6,328 bases of DNA from Candidatus Bathyarchaeota archaeon RBG_13_52_12 (lineage in GTDB: Archaea > Thermoproteota > Bathyarchaeia > TCS64): positions 1,737-8,064 of the forward strand of contig MEZF01000048.1 in NCBI GenBank assembly GCA_001774245.1, in the 5' to 3' direction. A program made the position numbers and the translations under genes. The notes below the pieces were generated by a model that saw only the letters and a list, made by a program, of their open reading frames with translations, made no database searches and had not been told where the DNA came from. Below are positions 1 through 5,505 of the stretch, piece by piece. The number at the start of each line of letters is the position of its first letter. Position 1 is the stretch's first letter.

Positions 1-212
1 TAGTTAGCGGTAAGGAGGCAGAATACGAGCTCCTCAAACCACCACTCCTCCCCCTTCACATGGCTCTCTTTAAACTCCATTATCCTTGCCTCAACCTTCC
101 TGTGAGTGTCTGGTCTATCCACCTCTGCTCTCACAACGGATGCGAGTCGCTCAAGGCTCTCTGCGGTGGGTTGCACGGTTCTTAACCTCAACGAGGCTCC
201 TCTTAAAACCAT
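1..212 (-). CDS. ogg: 8-oxoguanine DNA glycosylase / AP lyase (archaeal Ogg type), N-terminal part, cut by window edge
   Basis: The minus strand is open from an ATG at 212 to the window edge, giving 70 codons plus 2 bases of a gene that continues outside. The segment ending in EEWWFEELVFCLLTAN (residues 55-70) matches the conserved N-terminal helix pair and LLTAN motif of the archaeal Ogg (COG1059, HhH-GPD superfamily) DNA glycosylases. These remove 8-oxoguanine from oxidised DNA and cleave the abasic site. The catalytic Lys and helix-hairpin-helix lie beyond the window, so activity cannot be judged here. The ATG at 212 is chosen because a TATA-like element (236-246, minus) lies about 29 bp upstream, as expected for a leaderless mRNA; GTG at 173 is a shorter alternative. 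The gene is divergent from gins23-mcm and probably shares its upstream region. Family assignment is from memory of the motif, not from a search. Confidence 0.75.
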   Translation of the reverse strand, partial: MVLRGASLRLRTVQPTAESLERLASVVRAEVDRPDTHRKVEARIMEFKESHVKGEEWWFEELVFCLLTAN

Positions 213-235
213 ACAGGGTCCTAGTTGCCTCAGCG

Positions 236-246
236 GTGTAAACAAC
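236..246 (-). promoter_or_regulatory. TATA-like box of the ogg gene
   Basis: On the minus strand this reads GTTGTTTACAC, an AT-rich element centred about 29 bp upstream of the ATG at 212, as in archaeal leaderless promoters. It is a weak match to the TATA consensus and is called from spacing. Confidence 0.35.
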
Positions 247-260
247 GCATGGGGATACGG

Positions 261-268
261 TTATACTA
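261..268 (+). promoter_or_regulatory. TATA-like box of the gins23-mcm operon
   Basis: TTATACTA is the best TATA-like sequence between the divergent ogg start and the GINS coding region. Transcription would begin near 290. That is 5 bases before an in-frame GTG at 295 and about 29 before the preferred GTG at 319, so this site bears on the start choice. Confidence 0.35.
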
Positions 269-318
269 CCAACCACCCGGCTATTCTTCTGCGGGTGCCA
301 ACAGGCTTGTCTGCTAAC

Positions 319-843
319 GTGAGTCTCATCGAATACGAAAACACACCAGTCAAGGTGGTGGCACTTAGGAAAACTCCGAAGATCGAGACACCAGGCTTTG
401 TTCTCGACGAAGTCGATGAGAGGAAAGAGTTCTCAGTCCCCTTCTGGGTCGCGAGCGTACTTGTCGAAACCGGCCTCGCCAAATATGGCGAGGAAGGTCT
501 CACCGCGGAGGAATGGACTTCGACCCACTTCAAGGAAAGGTTCAATCCAGGAGGCCCGCCTGGAGCGTTGTCAAAGGACTTTTACGCAAAAGCATACATC
601 AGTCTGACACTAGCTGCGAAAGCGGCTGAGGGCGATCCCGCCAAAGTTGAGCAGCTAAATAGGCTACACGCACGCTTCAGAGAGATTATTGAGAGCCGAG
701 TCAATAAAGTAACGCGCATCGCAACCACCGAGACCTCCCCTCAACCAGGCATTCTCCAGACTGAGGAACAGATACTCTATCAATCTCTCGAGCATATTAT
801 CGCCGAGTGGCGCCGCGATTTAAGGAGGCTGGGCACGAAGTAA
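319..843 (+). CDS. gins23: DNA replication complex GINS subunit Gins23 (Psf2/Psf3-like)
   Basis: This is a 174-residue protein of the archaeal GINS family. GINS binds MCM and the GAN/Cdc45-like nuclease to form the replicative CMG-type helicase. The order fits the Gins23 class: a small beta-rich B domain first (about residues 10-57, with the PGFVLDEV and FSVPFWVASVL segments), then an all-helical A domain (about 62-170), including helix-rich stretches at 84-104 and 107-133 and a charged C-terminal helix ending RRDLRRLGTK. The reading frame is open further upstream, to a GTG at 106, but that extension would overlap the divergent ogg gene and has no GINS-like sequence. GTG 319 puts about ten residues before the first predicted strand; GTG 295 (8 residues longer, near-leaderless) and TTG 307 are alternatives. 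The stop codon overlaps the mcm ATG (TAATG), so the two are one operon and probably translationally coupled. The gins23-mcm pair is a known arrangement in Sulfolobales. Confidence 0.82.
   Translation: MSLIEYENTPVKVVALRKTPKIETPGFVLDEVDERKEFSVPFWVASVLVETGLAKYGEEGLTAEEWTSTHFKERFNPGGPPGALSKDFYAKAYISLTLAAKAAEGDPAKVEQLNRLHARFREIIESRVNKVTRIATTETSPQPGILQTEEQILYQSLEHIIAEWRRDLRRLGTK
822..828 (+). promoter_or_regulatory. Shine-Dalgarno sequence for mcm inside the end of gins23
   Basis: AAGGAGG is a full anti-16S match inside the last gins23 codons, with 14 bases between it and the ATG at 843. The spacing is long but supports re-initiation at 843 rather than at the upstream in-frame GTG (807), which lies before the site. 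Internal operon genes in crenarchaea commonly carry such sites while first genes are leaderless. Confidence 0.55.
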
Positions 844-2888
844 TGGCGAAGCAAGTTAGCCACGAGGAAGTTTTCACACGATTCATCGAGGACTTCAGGA
901 ATCCCGAAGGTGTCCTCAAATATGAGCAGAATATCCAAGAGATGCCGATAAAAGGCGTCAGTTCACTCATAGTCGACTTCAACGATGTTTACAACTATGA
1001 TATGGAACTCGCTGCCGACGTAATTAATGACCCCGACAAGATACTTGAGCTCTTTAGCCGCGTCGTATACGATAAACTTAGGCAACGAGACCTCGTCTGG
1101 GCTGAGGCACAAAAGAAAATACACGTCCGGTTTAGGGCACTCCCCTCTGTGACGCAGCTACGTAGGATTGGCTCAGAGCACATCAGTCGCTTAGTCATGG
1201 TTCAGGGCATTATCGTCCGCGCATCAGCTACGACGCCACAGGTCATGAAGGCCGTTTTCCGTTGTAGCAATTGTAACGAGTTAAACTATGTCGAGCAAGA
1301 CGGGGAGACATTAAAGACCCCAATAAAGTGCGAGCACTGCGACAGCAAGACACGCTTCGACCTAGTCCCAAAGCTCTCAGTCTTCATGGACTCACAGAGG
1401 ATCACGATACAAGAAAGGCCAGAGGACCTCCCCCCGGGGCAGCTTCCCAGGAGCCTCCACGTCGACCTCAAGGATGACATTGTCGACCAAGCCCGCCCCG
1501 GTGATAGGATAACCCTTGTTGGCTCCGTAAACTTACTTCAGCGCTTCGGCCGTGGAGGACAACTGCGCATCTTCGACATGGTTATGGAAGCGAGCCATCT
1601 CGAGGTGAGCGGACGCGAGTCCGAGATGACCGACATCTCCCCTGCTGACGAGGATAAGATCAAGGAGATCGCCCAGGACCCATGGGTACACCGCAGGCTA
1701 CTCCAATCCATAGCTCCAAGTATCTTCGGCCTTGAAAACATTAAGGAGTCGATCCTCTATCTTCTCTTCGGTGGACTAAGTAAGGAACTCCCAGATGTCC
1801 GAATAAGGGGTGACATAAACGTCCTTCTAGTCGGTGACCCAGGAACAGGTAAGAGCCAGCTCCTACAGTTCGCAGCGAAGATAGCGCCGAGGGGACTGAT
1901 GACGACGGGGAGGGGGAGCACTGCCGCGGGGCTAACCGCTGCTGTAGTTAAGGAGGGTGGAACGGGCAACTTCATCCTCGAGGCTGGCGCCTTGGTCCTA
2001 AGTGACCAAGGAATTTGCTGTATTGACGAAATTGACAAGATGAGGGAGGAGGATAGAGGTGCGATACACCCGGCTATGGAGCAGCAGATAGTTCCCATCG
2101 CGAAAGGCGGCATAGTTGCAACACTTAACGCTCGTACAAGTATCCTCGCTGCAGCTAATCCGACGCTAGGTCGCTACAACCCTTACCAGACGATCGGACA
2201 GAACATAAACCTCCCCGTCACCATACTGAGTAGGTTCGATGTCATCTTTGTCATCAAGGATGTACCTGACGCGGAGAAAGATGCAACCATGGCAGATCAC
2301 ATCCTGGGTCTCCATAGGGCAGCAGGTTCAACTATTACTTCCCCCATCGACCCCGAGTTATTCCGGAAGTACATTAGTTACGCCAAGACACGCGTCCGCC
2401 CCATCCTCAACGAGGAAGTCATCACTAGGTTCAAGGACTTTTACGTCAAAATGAGGACAGCTTCCATTGAAGGCGGAGAAGCCTCAGCCGTAAGCATCAC
2501 AGCGCGCCAGTTAGAGAGCCTAGTGAGGCTCGCCGAGGCAAGAGCCAAAGCCCACCTACGTAGCGAGGTCACTAAGGAAGACGCGGAAGCTGTCATCACC
2601 TTGATGCAAACCAGCTTAGAGCAGGTCGGCATCGACGTCTCCACGGGTCAAATAGACATTGACATCCTATACACGGGGAAACCTAGAAGCCTACAGACGC
2701 AGCTACAGAAGGTACTCGCTAAAATAGTGGAGCTGGAGAGAACGGGCCCAGTCAAGGACGACGACCTATATGAGGCGCTCGCCGAAGAGGGTATTAATAG
2801 GAGCGAGGCTGCGAAGTTGATAAGTACACTGATGAGGGATGGGACAATTTTCTCACCTCGCCCTGGAACCTACAGACGCACATCCTAA
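843..2888 (+). CDS. mcm: Minichromosome maintenance protein MCM, replicative DNA helicase
   Basis: This is a 681-residue, full-length archaeal MCM, close to the usual size of about 690. It forms a ring and unwinds DNA 3' to 5' at replication forks using ATP. The N-terminal OB-fold region (about 1-255) holds a zinc site, C141-X2-C144-X18-C163-X2-C166. The AAA+ core has Walker A GDPGTGKS (331-338, Lys337), the MCM-type Walker B ending IDEID (Asp395, Glu396), sensor 1 AAANP (Asn439), the arginine finger in LSRFD (Arg464) and a sensor 2 arginine in TARQLE (Arg555). A winged-helix domain fills the C-terminus (about 600-681). All catalytic residues are intact. The ATG at 843 overlaps the gins23 stop and has an SD site; GTG 807 would add 12 residues of gins23-overlapping sequence and is not preferred. 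An 8-bp hairpin follows 10 bases after the stop. No intein is seen. Confidence 0.97.
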   Translation: MAKQVSHEEVFTRFIEDFRNPEGVLKYEQNIQEMPIKGVSSLIVDFNDVYNYDMELAADVINDPDKILELFSRVVYDKLRQRDLVWAEAQKKIHVRFRALPSVTQLRRIGSEHISRLVMVQGIIVRASATTPQVMKAVFRCSNCNELNYVEQDGETLKTPIKCEHCDSKTRFDLVPKLSVFMDSQRITIQERPEDLPPGQLPRSLHVDLKDDIVDQARPGDRITLVGSVNLLQRFGRGGQLRIFDMVMEASHLEVSGRESEMTDISPADEDKIKEIAQDPWVHRRLLQSIAPSIFGLENIKESILYLLFGGLSKELPDVRIRGDINVLLVGDPGTGKSQLLQFAAKIAPRGLMTTGRGSTAAGLTAAVVKEGGTGNFILEAGALVLSDQGICCIDEIDKMREEDRGAIHPAMEQQIVPIAKGGIVATLNARTSILAAANPTLGRYNPYQTIGQNINLPVTILSRFDVIFVIKDVPDAEKDATMADHILGLHRAAGSTITSPIDPELFRKYISYAKTRVRPILNEEVITRFKDFYVKMRTASIEGGEASAVSITARQLESLVRLAEARAKAHLRSEVTKEDAEAVITLMQTSLEQVGIDVSTGQIDIDILYTGKPRSLQTQLQKVLAKIVELERTGPVKDDDLYEALAEEGINRSEAAKLISTLMRDGTIFSPRPGTYRRTS

Positions 2889-2892
2889 TTTC

Positions 2893-3036
2893 TCATTTTA
2901 AATGGGACCCCCATTTATGATTTCTCTTGTGCTGACACTTCGGGCAATAGACCCGCCTCCAGTTACGTTTTACAGGGTGATATTCGTGTTGCTTACCTAA
3001 CCGCTCGGCTTCGAAATTTCTTCTCAATTTGCTCAT
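2893..3036 (-). CDS. Small very basic protein with possible zinc ligands, 47 aa, unknown function
   Basis: ATG at 3036 to TGA at 2893-2895 gives 47 residues, tail to tail with mcm and only 4 bp away. The sequence is rich in Lys, Arg and His. It carries CPKC (Cys31, Cys34) followed by His40 and His45, so C-X2-C-X5-H-X4-H could bind one zinc; His18, His20 and His36 are further candidates. The charge suggests nucleic-acid or ribosome binding, but I do not recognise the family. A TATA-like stretch (3054-3068, minus) lies at leaderless distance. An in-frame GTG at 3048 would add four residues. Another ATG at 3051, with its own TATA-like box, opens a different frame reading MSDKWDEQIEKKFRSRA before stopping. 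That N-terminus would continue naturally into the ERLGKQHEY segment if one frameshift were removed, so the gene may be frame-disrupted. It is short and called without a database match. Confidence 0.55.
   Translation of the reverse strand: MSKLRRNFEAERLGKQHEYHPVKRNWRRVYCPKCQHKRNHKWGSHLK
2899..2917 (+). terminator. Perfect 8-bp stem hairpin after mcm, possible terminator
   Basis: TAAATGGG and CCCATTTA form a perfect 8-bp stem around a 3-base loop, 10 bases after the mcm stop and followed by a pyrimidine-rich TTTCTCTTG run. It lies within the last codons of the opposing 47-codon gene. Its position suits ending the mcm transcript, but archaeal termination relies mainly on T tracts, so the role is inferred. 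Confidence 0.35.
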
Positions 3037-3134
3037 CCCACTTGTCACTCATGTATAAAAATACAATTGTAAGTATAAGTAAATTATTCCTACTCGAATA
3101 ACTTTTAAGCGTATTTTAACGAAACTAAAATCAC
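3037..3134. promoter_or_regulatory. AT-rich divergent intergenic region with TATA-like boxes on both strands
   Basis: These 98 bases separate the minus-strand 47-codon gene from the plus-strand membrane-protein gene. On the plus strand CTTTTAAG (3102-3109) is centred about 29 bp before the ATG at 3135. On the minus strand, TATTTTTATA around 3054-3063 precedes the ATG at 3036, and CTTATACTTA around 3070-3079 lies about 24 bp before the ATG at 3051. All are at leaderless spacing, and no SD sequence precedes any of these starts. Confidence 0.5.
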
Positions 3135-3911
3135 ATGCCAACTCCACCAAAGCCCAATCAAGCACTCAATCAAGTGGTCAAAGTCCTCCGTAACTATGGA
3201 CATTATGTACTCTATTTCTTGTATGTTTTTATGGCAACGTTCGTTATTGTTAACCTTTTATTTCCAATTTCTACACTTCCCATTCTTAGTATAGAGTCTT
3301 ACAAACCCCCAACTTCTTACAATTGGATAATCACCGTTCCCGAGAGCCCCCCTAATTCTCTACATATCGAGAATGCGACTGTAATTCTAATAGTAGACAT
3401 TACAACAGCTCATTCACTTGCTGATGGAGTCCCAGTTACAATTTCGGCTAGAGCTGGTGAAGCTTCTTTGAGTGCTACTCAAATTAAATCAATGTTGATT
3501 GGGTTTGAGGGTGCTTATTGGTATCCCCTTTCTCCCAACGGATATCAGGTAAGTAGTCCACTTGCAGGAGTCACACTAACTCCTGATCCGAATGCGACGC
3601 TTAATGGTCTTGTATATTTCTTTCCTTGGTCAGAAAACGAAACTTCAGTTATTTTTCCGAAAACAAGCAGAGATGTAATATTTAGAGAACCTAGAGATTG
3701 TCCAGCTACATTGTAAATTACATACTTTAATGATACCACATCTAACCTTAATTTTCAAGGCAACGTTATTCAAGTCAAATTTTCAGATAATCTAATTCAG
3801 TCAAATAGGTTACTCTCAGGCCAAATTGGAACTTTCACTGGCTTGGTTTTTGGAATTGTAGAACTTTTTCCAAAGCTGAGAAAGTCCCTTCAAAACACCG
3901 AAAAAGTATAG
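3135..3911 (+). pseudogene. Membrane-anchored surface protein gene broken by an in-frame TAA
   Basis: The first ORF runs 193 codons from the ATG at 3135 to TAA at 3714-3716. It has a short Pro-rich cytoplasmic start, one strong membrane helix (about residues 24-45) and an extracellular-type region rich in Thr, Ser, Pro and Asn, with N-glycosylation sequons such as NATL and NETS. The same frame stays open after the TAA for 64 more codons to TAG at 3909. That part continues in the same style (NDTTSN sequon, beta-like segments), then has a hydrophobic stretch (GTFTGLVFGIVEL) and a basic tail. The simplest reading is one 258-codon gene (counting the TAA) with a nonsense change, for example CAA or AAA to TAA. 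Sequencing error or a functional shortened product remain possible. Composition is AT-rich, unlike mcm. I do not recognise the family; an envelope or S-layer-associated role is only a guess. Confidence 0.7.
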
Positions 3912-3912
3912 C

Positions 3913-3926
3913 ATGTGTGCACACAT
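3913..3926. repeat. 14-bp perfect palindrome between two converging genes
   Basis: ATGTGTGCACACAT equals its own reverse complement. It starts one base after the final stop codon of the broken membrane-protein gene and ends 18 bases before the stop of the opposing interrupted gene. It could be a short bidirectional transcript-end hairpin or a protein-binding site. No T tract follows directly. Confidence 0.6.
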
Positions 3927-3944
3927 CTATCTGAATTTACCGAA

Positions 3945-4022
3945 TCATTTTTTGAATAAAATATCTTTGTATTCGCAAGGAGTGACAAGTTCATTAAAAC
4001 CCTTATGGCTGTAAATATTCAT
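3945..4022 (-). pseudogene. 3' end of the IS-interrupted gene (25 codons plus stop)
   Basis: On the minus strand this fragment begins right after the TA that flanks the insertion sequence and reads 25 codons, starting MNIYSHKG and ending DILFKK, to TGA at 3945. When the IS (4025-5109) and one TA copy are removed, the codon string joins in frame to the 5' part at 5110-5472, giving a 146-residue protein. An ATG happens to be the first codon here, but this piece would be only 25 aa with no promoter of its own, so it is treated as a remnant. Confidence 0.75.
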
Positions 4023-4024
4023 TA
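4023..4024. repeat. TA target-site duplication, left copy
   Basis: TA directly precedes the left inverted repeat of the IS and is matched by TA at 5110-5111. One copy is exactly what is needed to restore the interrupted reading frame. A 2-bp TA duplication is known for part of the IS5 family. Confidence 0.65.
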
Positions 4025-4041
4025 GACCTTAGTCTTAATTA
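4025..4041 (+). repeat. Left terminal inverted repeat of the IS
   Basis: GACCTTAGTC (4025-4034) is the exact reverse complement of 5100-5109. Extending inward to 17 positions, 14 match. The outermost base fits the TA-flanked boundary deduced from the interrupted gene. Confidence 0.8.
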
Positions 4042-4042
4042 G

Positions 4043-4052
4043 GGTTTTCTGG
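4043..4052 (+). repeat. Left subterminal inverted repeat of the IS
   Basis: GGTTTTCTGG begins 18 bases inside the left end of the element and is repeated, inverted and exact, at 5065-5074. Paired subterminal motifs in insertion sequences often bind transposase. Confidence 0.55.
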
Positions 4053-4113
4053 CTGTAGAACGGTTTGTTTATTACTATTAAGGATTTATTTCTATTCTGG
4101 AGCTGTTTCCAAT

Positions 4114-5049
4114 CTGAATTACGACGCATTATCTAAAAAACCCTTAATTTTCAAGAGCTTCACAGGCCTCGAAGTACCCGAATTCGATGCCATACACACA
4201 AAAATACTGAACTCGTACGCCGAGTACGAGGAGAAAAGGCTCCACAGGGAAGACAGGAAGAGAAGGATCGGGGCAGGCCACCCCTTCAAGCTACCCCTGA
4301 AGGAGAGGCTGGTGATGCTGCTCACGTACCACCGACTATACGTCACATCCACCCTGCTGGGCTTCCTCTTCAACCTTGGACAGACCAACGTTCTCAAAAA
4401 CATAAGGATGCTCGAGCCACTGGTGAAGGAGGCTCTACCGCTGCCCAGTAAGATCCACCAGGGAGCCACCCGGCTGAGAACCCTCGATGAGGTGGAGGCC
4501 CTCTTCCCAGGCTTCAAGGCCTTCCTGGACGCGACGGAGCAGGAGATCCCGCGGCCAAGGGACAGGGCCAAGAGGAGAACCCACTACAGCGGCAAGAAGA
4601 AGAGGCACACGGTCAAGACCCAGATAACGGTGAACGCTGACGGCCTGATCCTGCATAAGACGCCTCACGCCCGGGGAAGCATGCACGACTACGCCCTGTT
4701 TAAGTGGCGCCACCCGCGGCTACCGGATGAGGTGTGTCTGGGGCTGGATCTGGGCTACGATGGCGTACAGAGCGGTTATCCGGGGCTCAATGCGTTGGTG
4801 CCGTTTAAGAGGCGGAGCCCTGGCAGAGGTAAACGGGGTGTGAAGGCGGTGGAGCTGTCCTGCGGGGAGAAGGGGTTCAACAGGTGGCTCTCCGGGGAGA
4901 GGGTGGTGGTGGAGCACACGATTAGTAGGCTGAAGAAGTTTCGCGTAATGGCGCACGAGTTCAGGAACAGCCTCAAACACTATGATGCTATGACTGACAT
5001 AGTGTGCGGGCTAGTGAACCTGAGAATAACTGGGGTCACAGCCCTCTAA
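4114..5049 (+). CDS. IS5-family DDE transposase (DDE_Tnp_4-like)
   Basis: This enzyme cuts and rejoins the element's ends during transposition. With a start at 4114 it has 311 residues. Conserved signs in order are an N-terminal helical region (LSKKPLIFKSFTGL, about 6-19), first catalytic Asp139 in LDATEQEIPRP, the GKKKRHTVKTQ segment, GSMHDY, second Asp212 in LDLGYDG, and catalytic Glu267 in VVVEHTISRLKKFR. The DDE triad is intact. The frame is open from 4039, yet no in-frame ATG, GTG or TTG occurs before GTG 4312, which would remove the N-terminal region. The CTG at 4114, preceded by GGAG at 4099-4102, begins NYDALSKKP and is the most family-like start; ATT at 4084 is another rare option. 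An ATG-to-CTG change that weakens expression is possible. Confidence 0.88.
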   Translation: MNYDALSKKPLIFKSFTGLEVPEFDAIHTKILNSYAEYEEKRLHREDRKRRIGAGHPFKLPLKERLVMLLTYHRLYVTSTLLGFLFNLGQTNVLKNIRMLEPLVKEALPLPSKIHQGATRLRTLDEVEALFPGFKAFLDATEQEIPRPRDRAKRRTHYSGKKKRHTVKTQITVNADGLILHKTPHARGSMHDYALFKWRHPRLPDEVCLGLDLGYDGVQSGYPGLNALVPFKRRSPGRGKRGVKAVELSCGEKGFNRWLSGERVVVEHTISRLKKFRVMAHEFRNSLKHYDAMTDIVCGLVNLRITGVTAL

Positions 5050-5064
5050 AGCAAAAAAGCAAAA

Positions 5065-5074
5065 CCAGAAAACC
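5065..5074 (-). repeat. Right subterminal inverted repeat of the IS
   Basis: CCAGAAAACC is the exact reverse complement of 4043-4052 and lies 35 bases inside the right end, 15 bases after the transposase stop codon. Its distance from the end is 17 bases greater than on the left. Confidence 0.55.
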
Positions 5075-5092
5075 TGCCTAAACTCTGACACA

Positions 5093-5109
5093 CAATAACG
5101 ACTAAGGTC
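5093..5109 (-). repeat. Right terminal inverted repeat of the IS
   Basis: GACTAAGGTC (5100-5109) is the exact reverse complement of the left end, with 14 of 17 positions matching overall. It marks where the reading frame of the interrupted gene changes into IS sequence. Confidence 0.8.
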
Positions 5110-5111
5110 TA
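5110..5111. repeat. TA target-site duplication, right copy
   Basis: TA follows the right inverted repeat and matches 4023-4024. The next bases outward differ on the two sides (CAT on the left, TTG on the right), so the duplication is only 2 bp. Confidence 0.65.
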
Positions 5112-5472
5112 TTGTACATAAAGCAGTAATAATATGTGACAATGACTGTGACTTAGGATAATAAGTATCAGTTGGTATTGGTAGTTGCACATTAATTTTC
5201 TCTTTCGGAAATTTAGTCACCTTTTTAATTGCATTCCAAACCCCTAATTCAGTAAATTCGTGAACCCATGCAGGGATGTATTCAAACAATTCTGGACTCA
5301 TTCCAAAACACTGCATACGAGGCTTTTCATCCCATAATGTAAGAATTATTTTATCCATTTTTCCAACGAATTTTCTTCTCCTGATGTCTTCTTTCTCTAA
5401 CCGGTCAGAATTATTTTCTGATGTTTCATTGATGTCTTCTTGACAGAATATTTTTTCTTTTTTCAACTCCAT
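5110..5472 (-). pseudogene. 5' part of an unknown gene interrupted by the IS (121 of 146 codons)
   Basis: From ATG 5472 the minus strand reads 121 codons of native sequence, ending TALCTI, before entering the IS. In the present DNA the frame runs on through 32 IS-derived codons to a stop at 5011, so any product would be a 153-residue chimera. Removing the IS and one TA adds the 25 codons at 3945-4022, giving a 146-residue protein. It has a highly charged, probably disordered N-terminus (about 1-38, many Glu, Asp, Lys, Asn), then a folded-looking part with several Trp, Phe, Tyr and Pro residues. Cysteines occur at 10, 55, 119 and 137, but there is no clear metal motif, signal peptide or membrane helix. 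I do not recognise the family. A TATA-like box and a palindrome lie upstream. Composition is AT-rich, as in the neighbouring broken membrane-protein gene. Confidence 0.75.
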
Positions 5473-5492
5473 TTAAAAGGTTATGATGGAAA

Positions 5493-5505
5493 CATAATAC
5501 TTTTT
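5493..5505 (-). promoter_or_regulatory. TATA-like box of the interrupted gene
   Basis: On the minus strand, AAAAAGTATTATG is centred about 26 bp upstream of the ATG at 5472, matching leaderless archaeal spacing. It overlaps the edge of a CG-rich palindrome at 5504-5515. Confidence 0.4.

Larger units (their letters stand above)
4025..5109 (+). mobile_element. IS5-family insertion sequence, about 1085 bp, apparently complete
   Basis: The element is bounded by inverted repeats (4025-4041 and 5093-5109) and TA duplications, and carries one DDE transposase gene. A second inverted pair, GGTTTTCTGG (4043-4052) and its complement (5065-5074), lies just inside the ends at unequal distances and may be transposase-binding sites. 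The coding part is visibly GC-richer than the flanking broken genes, which suggests origin elsewhere. It sits in antiparallel orientation inside a small minus-strand gene and splits it cleanly. Exact in-frame restoration on removal suggests a fairly recent insertion. The IS5-family call rests on transposase motifs, element size and the 2-bp duplication; I did not match a named element. Confidence 0.85.

Noticed and set aside
106..318. N-terminal extension of the GINS reading frame from GTG 106
   Set aside because: It overlaps the divergent ogg coding region, shows no GINS-like sequence and would give a protein of 245 aa, well above the family size.
807..842. GTG 807 as the mcm start
   Set aside because: It lies before the Shine-Dalgarno site and inside gins23; ATG 843 with the TAATG overlap gives the expected MCM length and N-terminus.
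261..2644. Minus-strand and alternative-frame ORFs across gins23 and mcm
   Set aside because: Both genes are clearly coding in the forward frame with conserved motifs; the other ORFs are Ser/Leu-rich shadows.
3714..3716. Programmed recoding of the stop codon
   Set aside because: The stop is TAA. Known archaeal recoding uses TAG (pyrrolysine) or TGA (selenocysteine), and no associated element is evident; a nonsense mutation is simpler.
4119..4980. Long minus-strand ORFs (4119-4571, 4435-4713, 4720-4980) opposite the transposase
   Set aside because: They are shadow frames of the transposase gene with biased, Ser/Leu- or Pro/His-rich translations and no motifs.
5011..5109. C-terminal 32 codons of the 153-codon minus-strand ORF as genuine protein sequence
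   Set aside because: They begin exactly at the IS inverted repeat and are read through IS DNA; the native C-terminus lies on the other side of the element.
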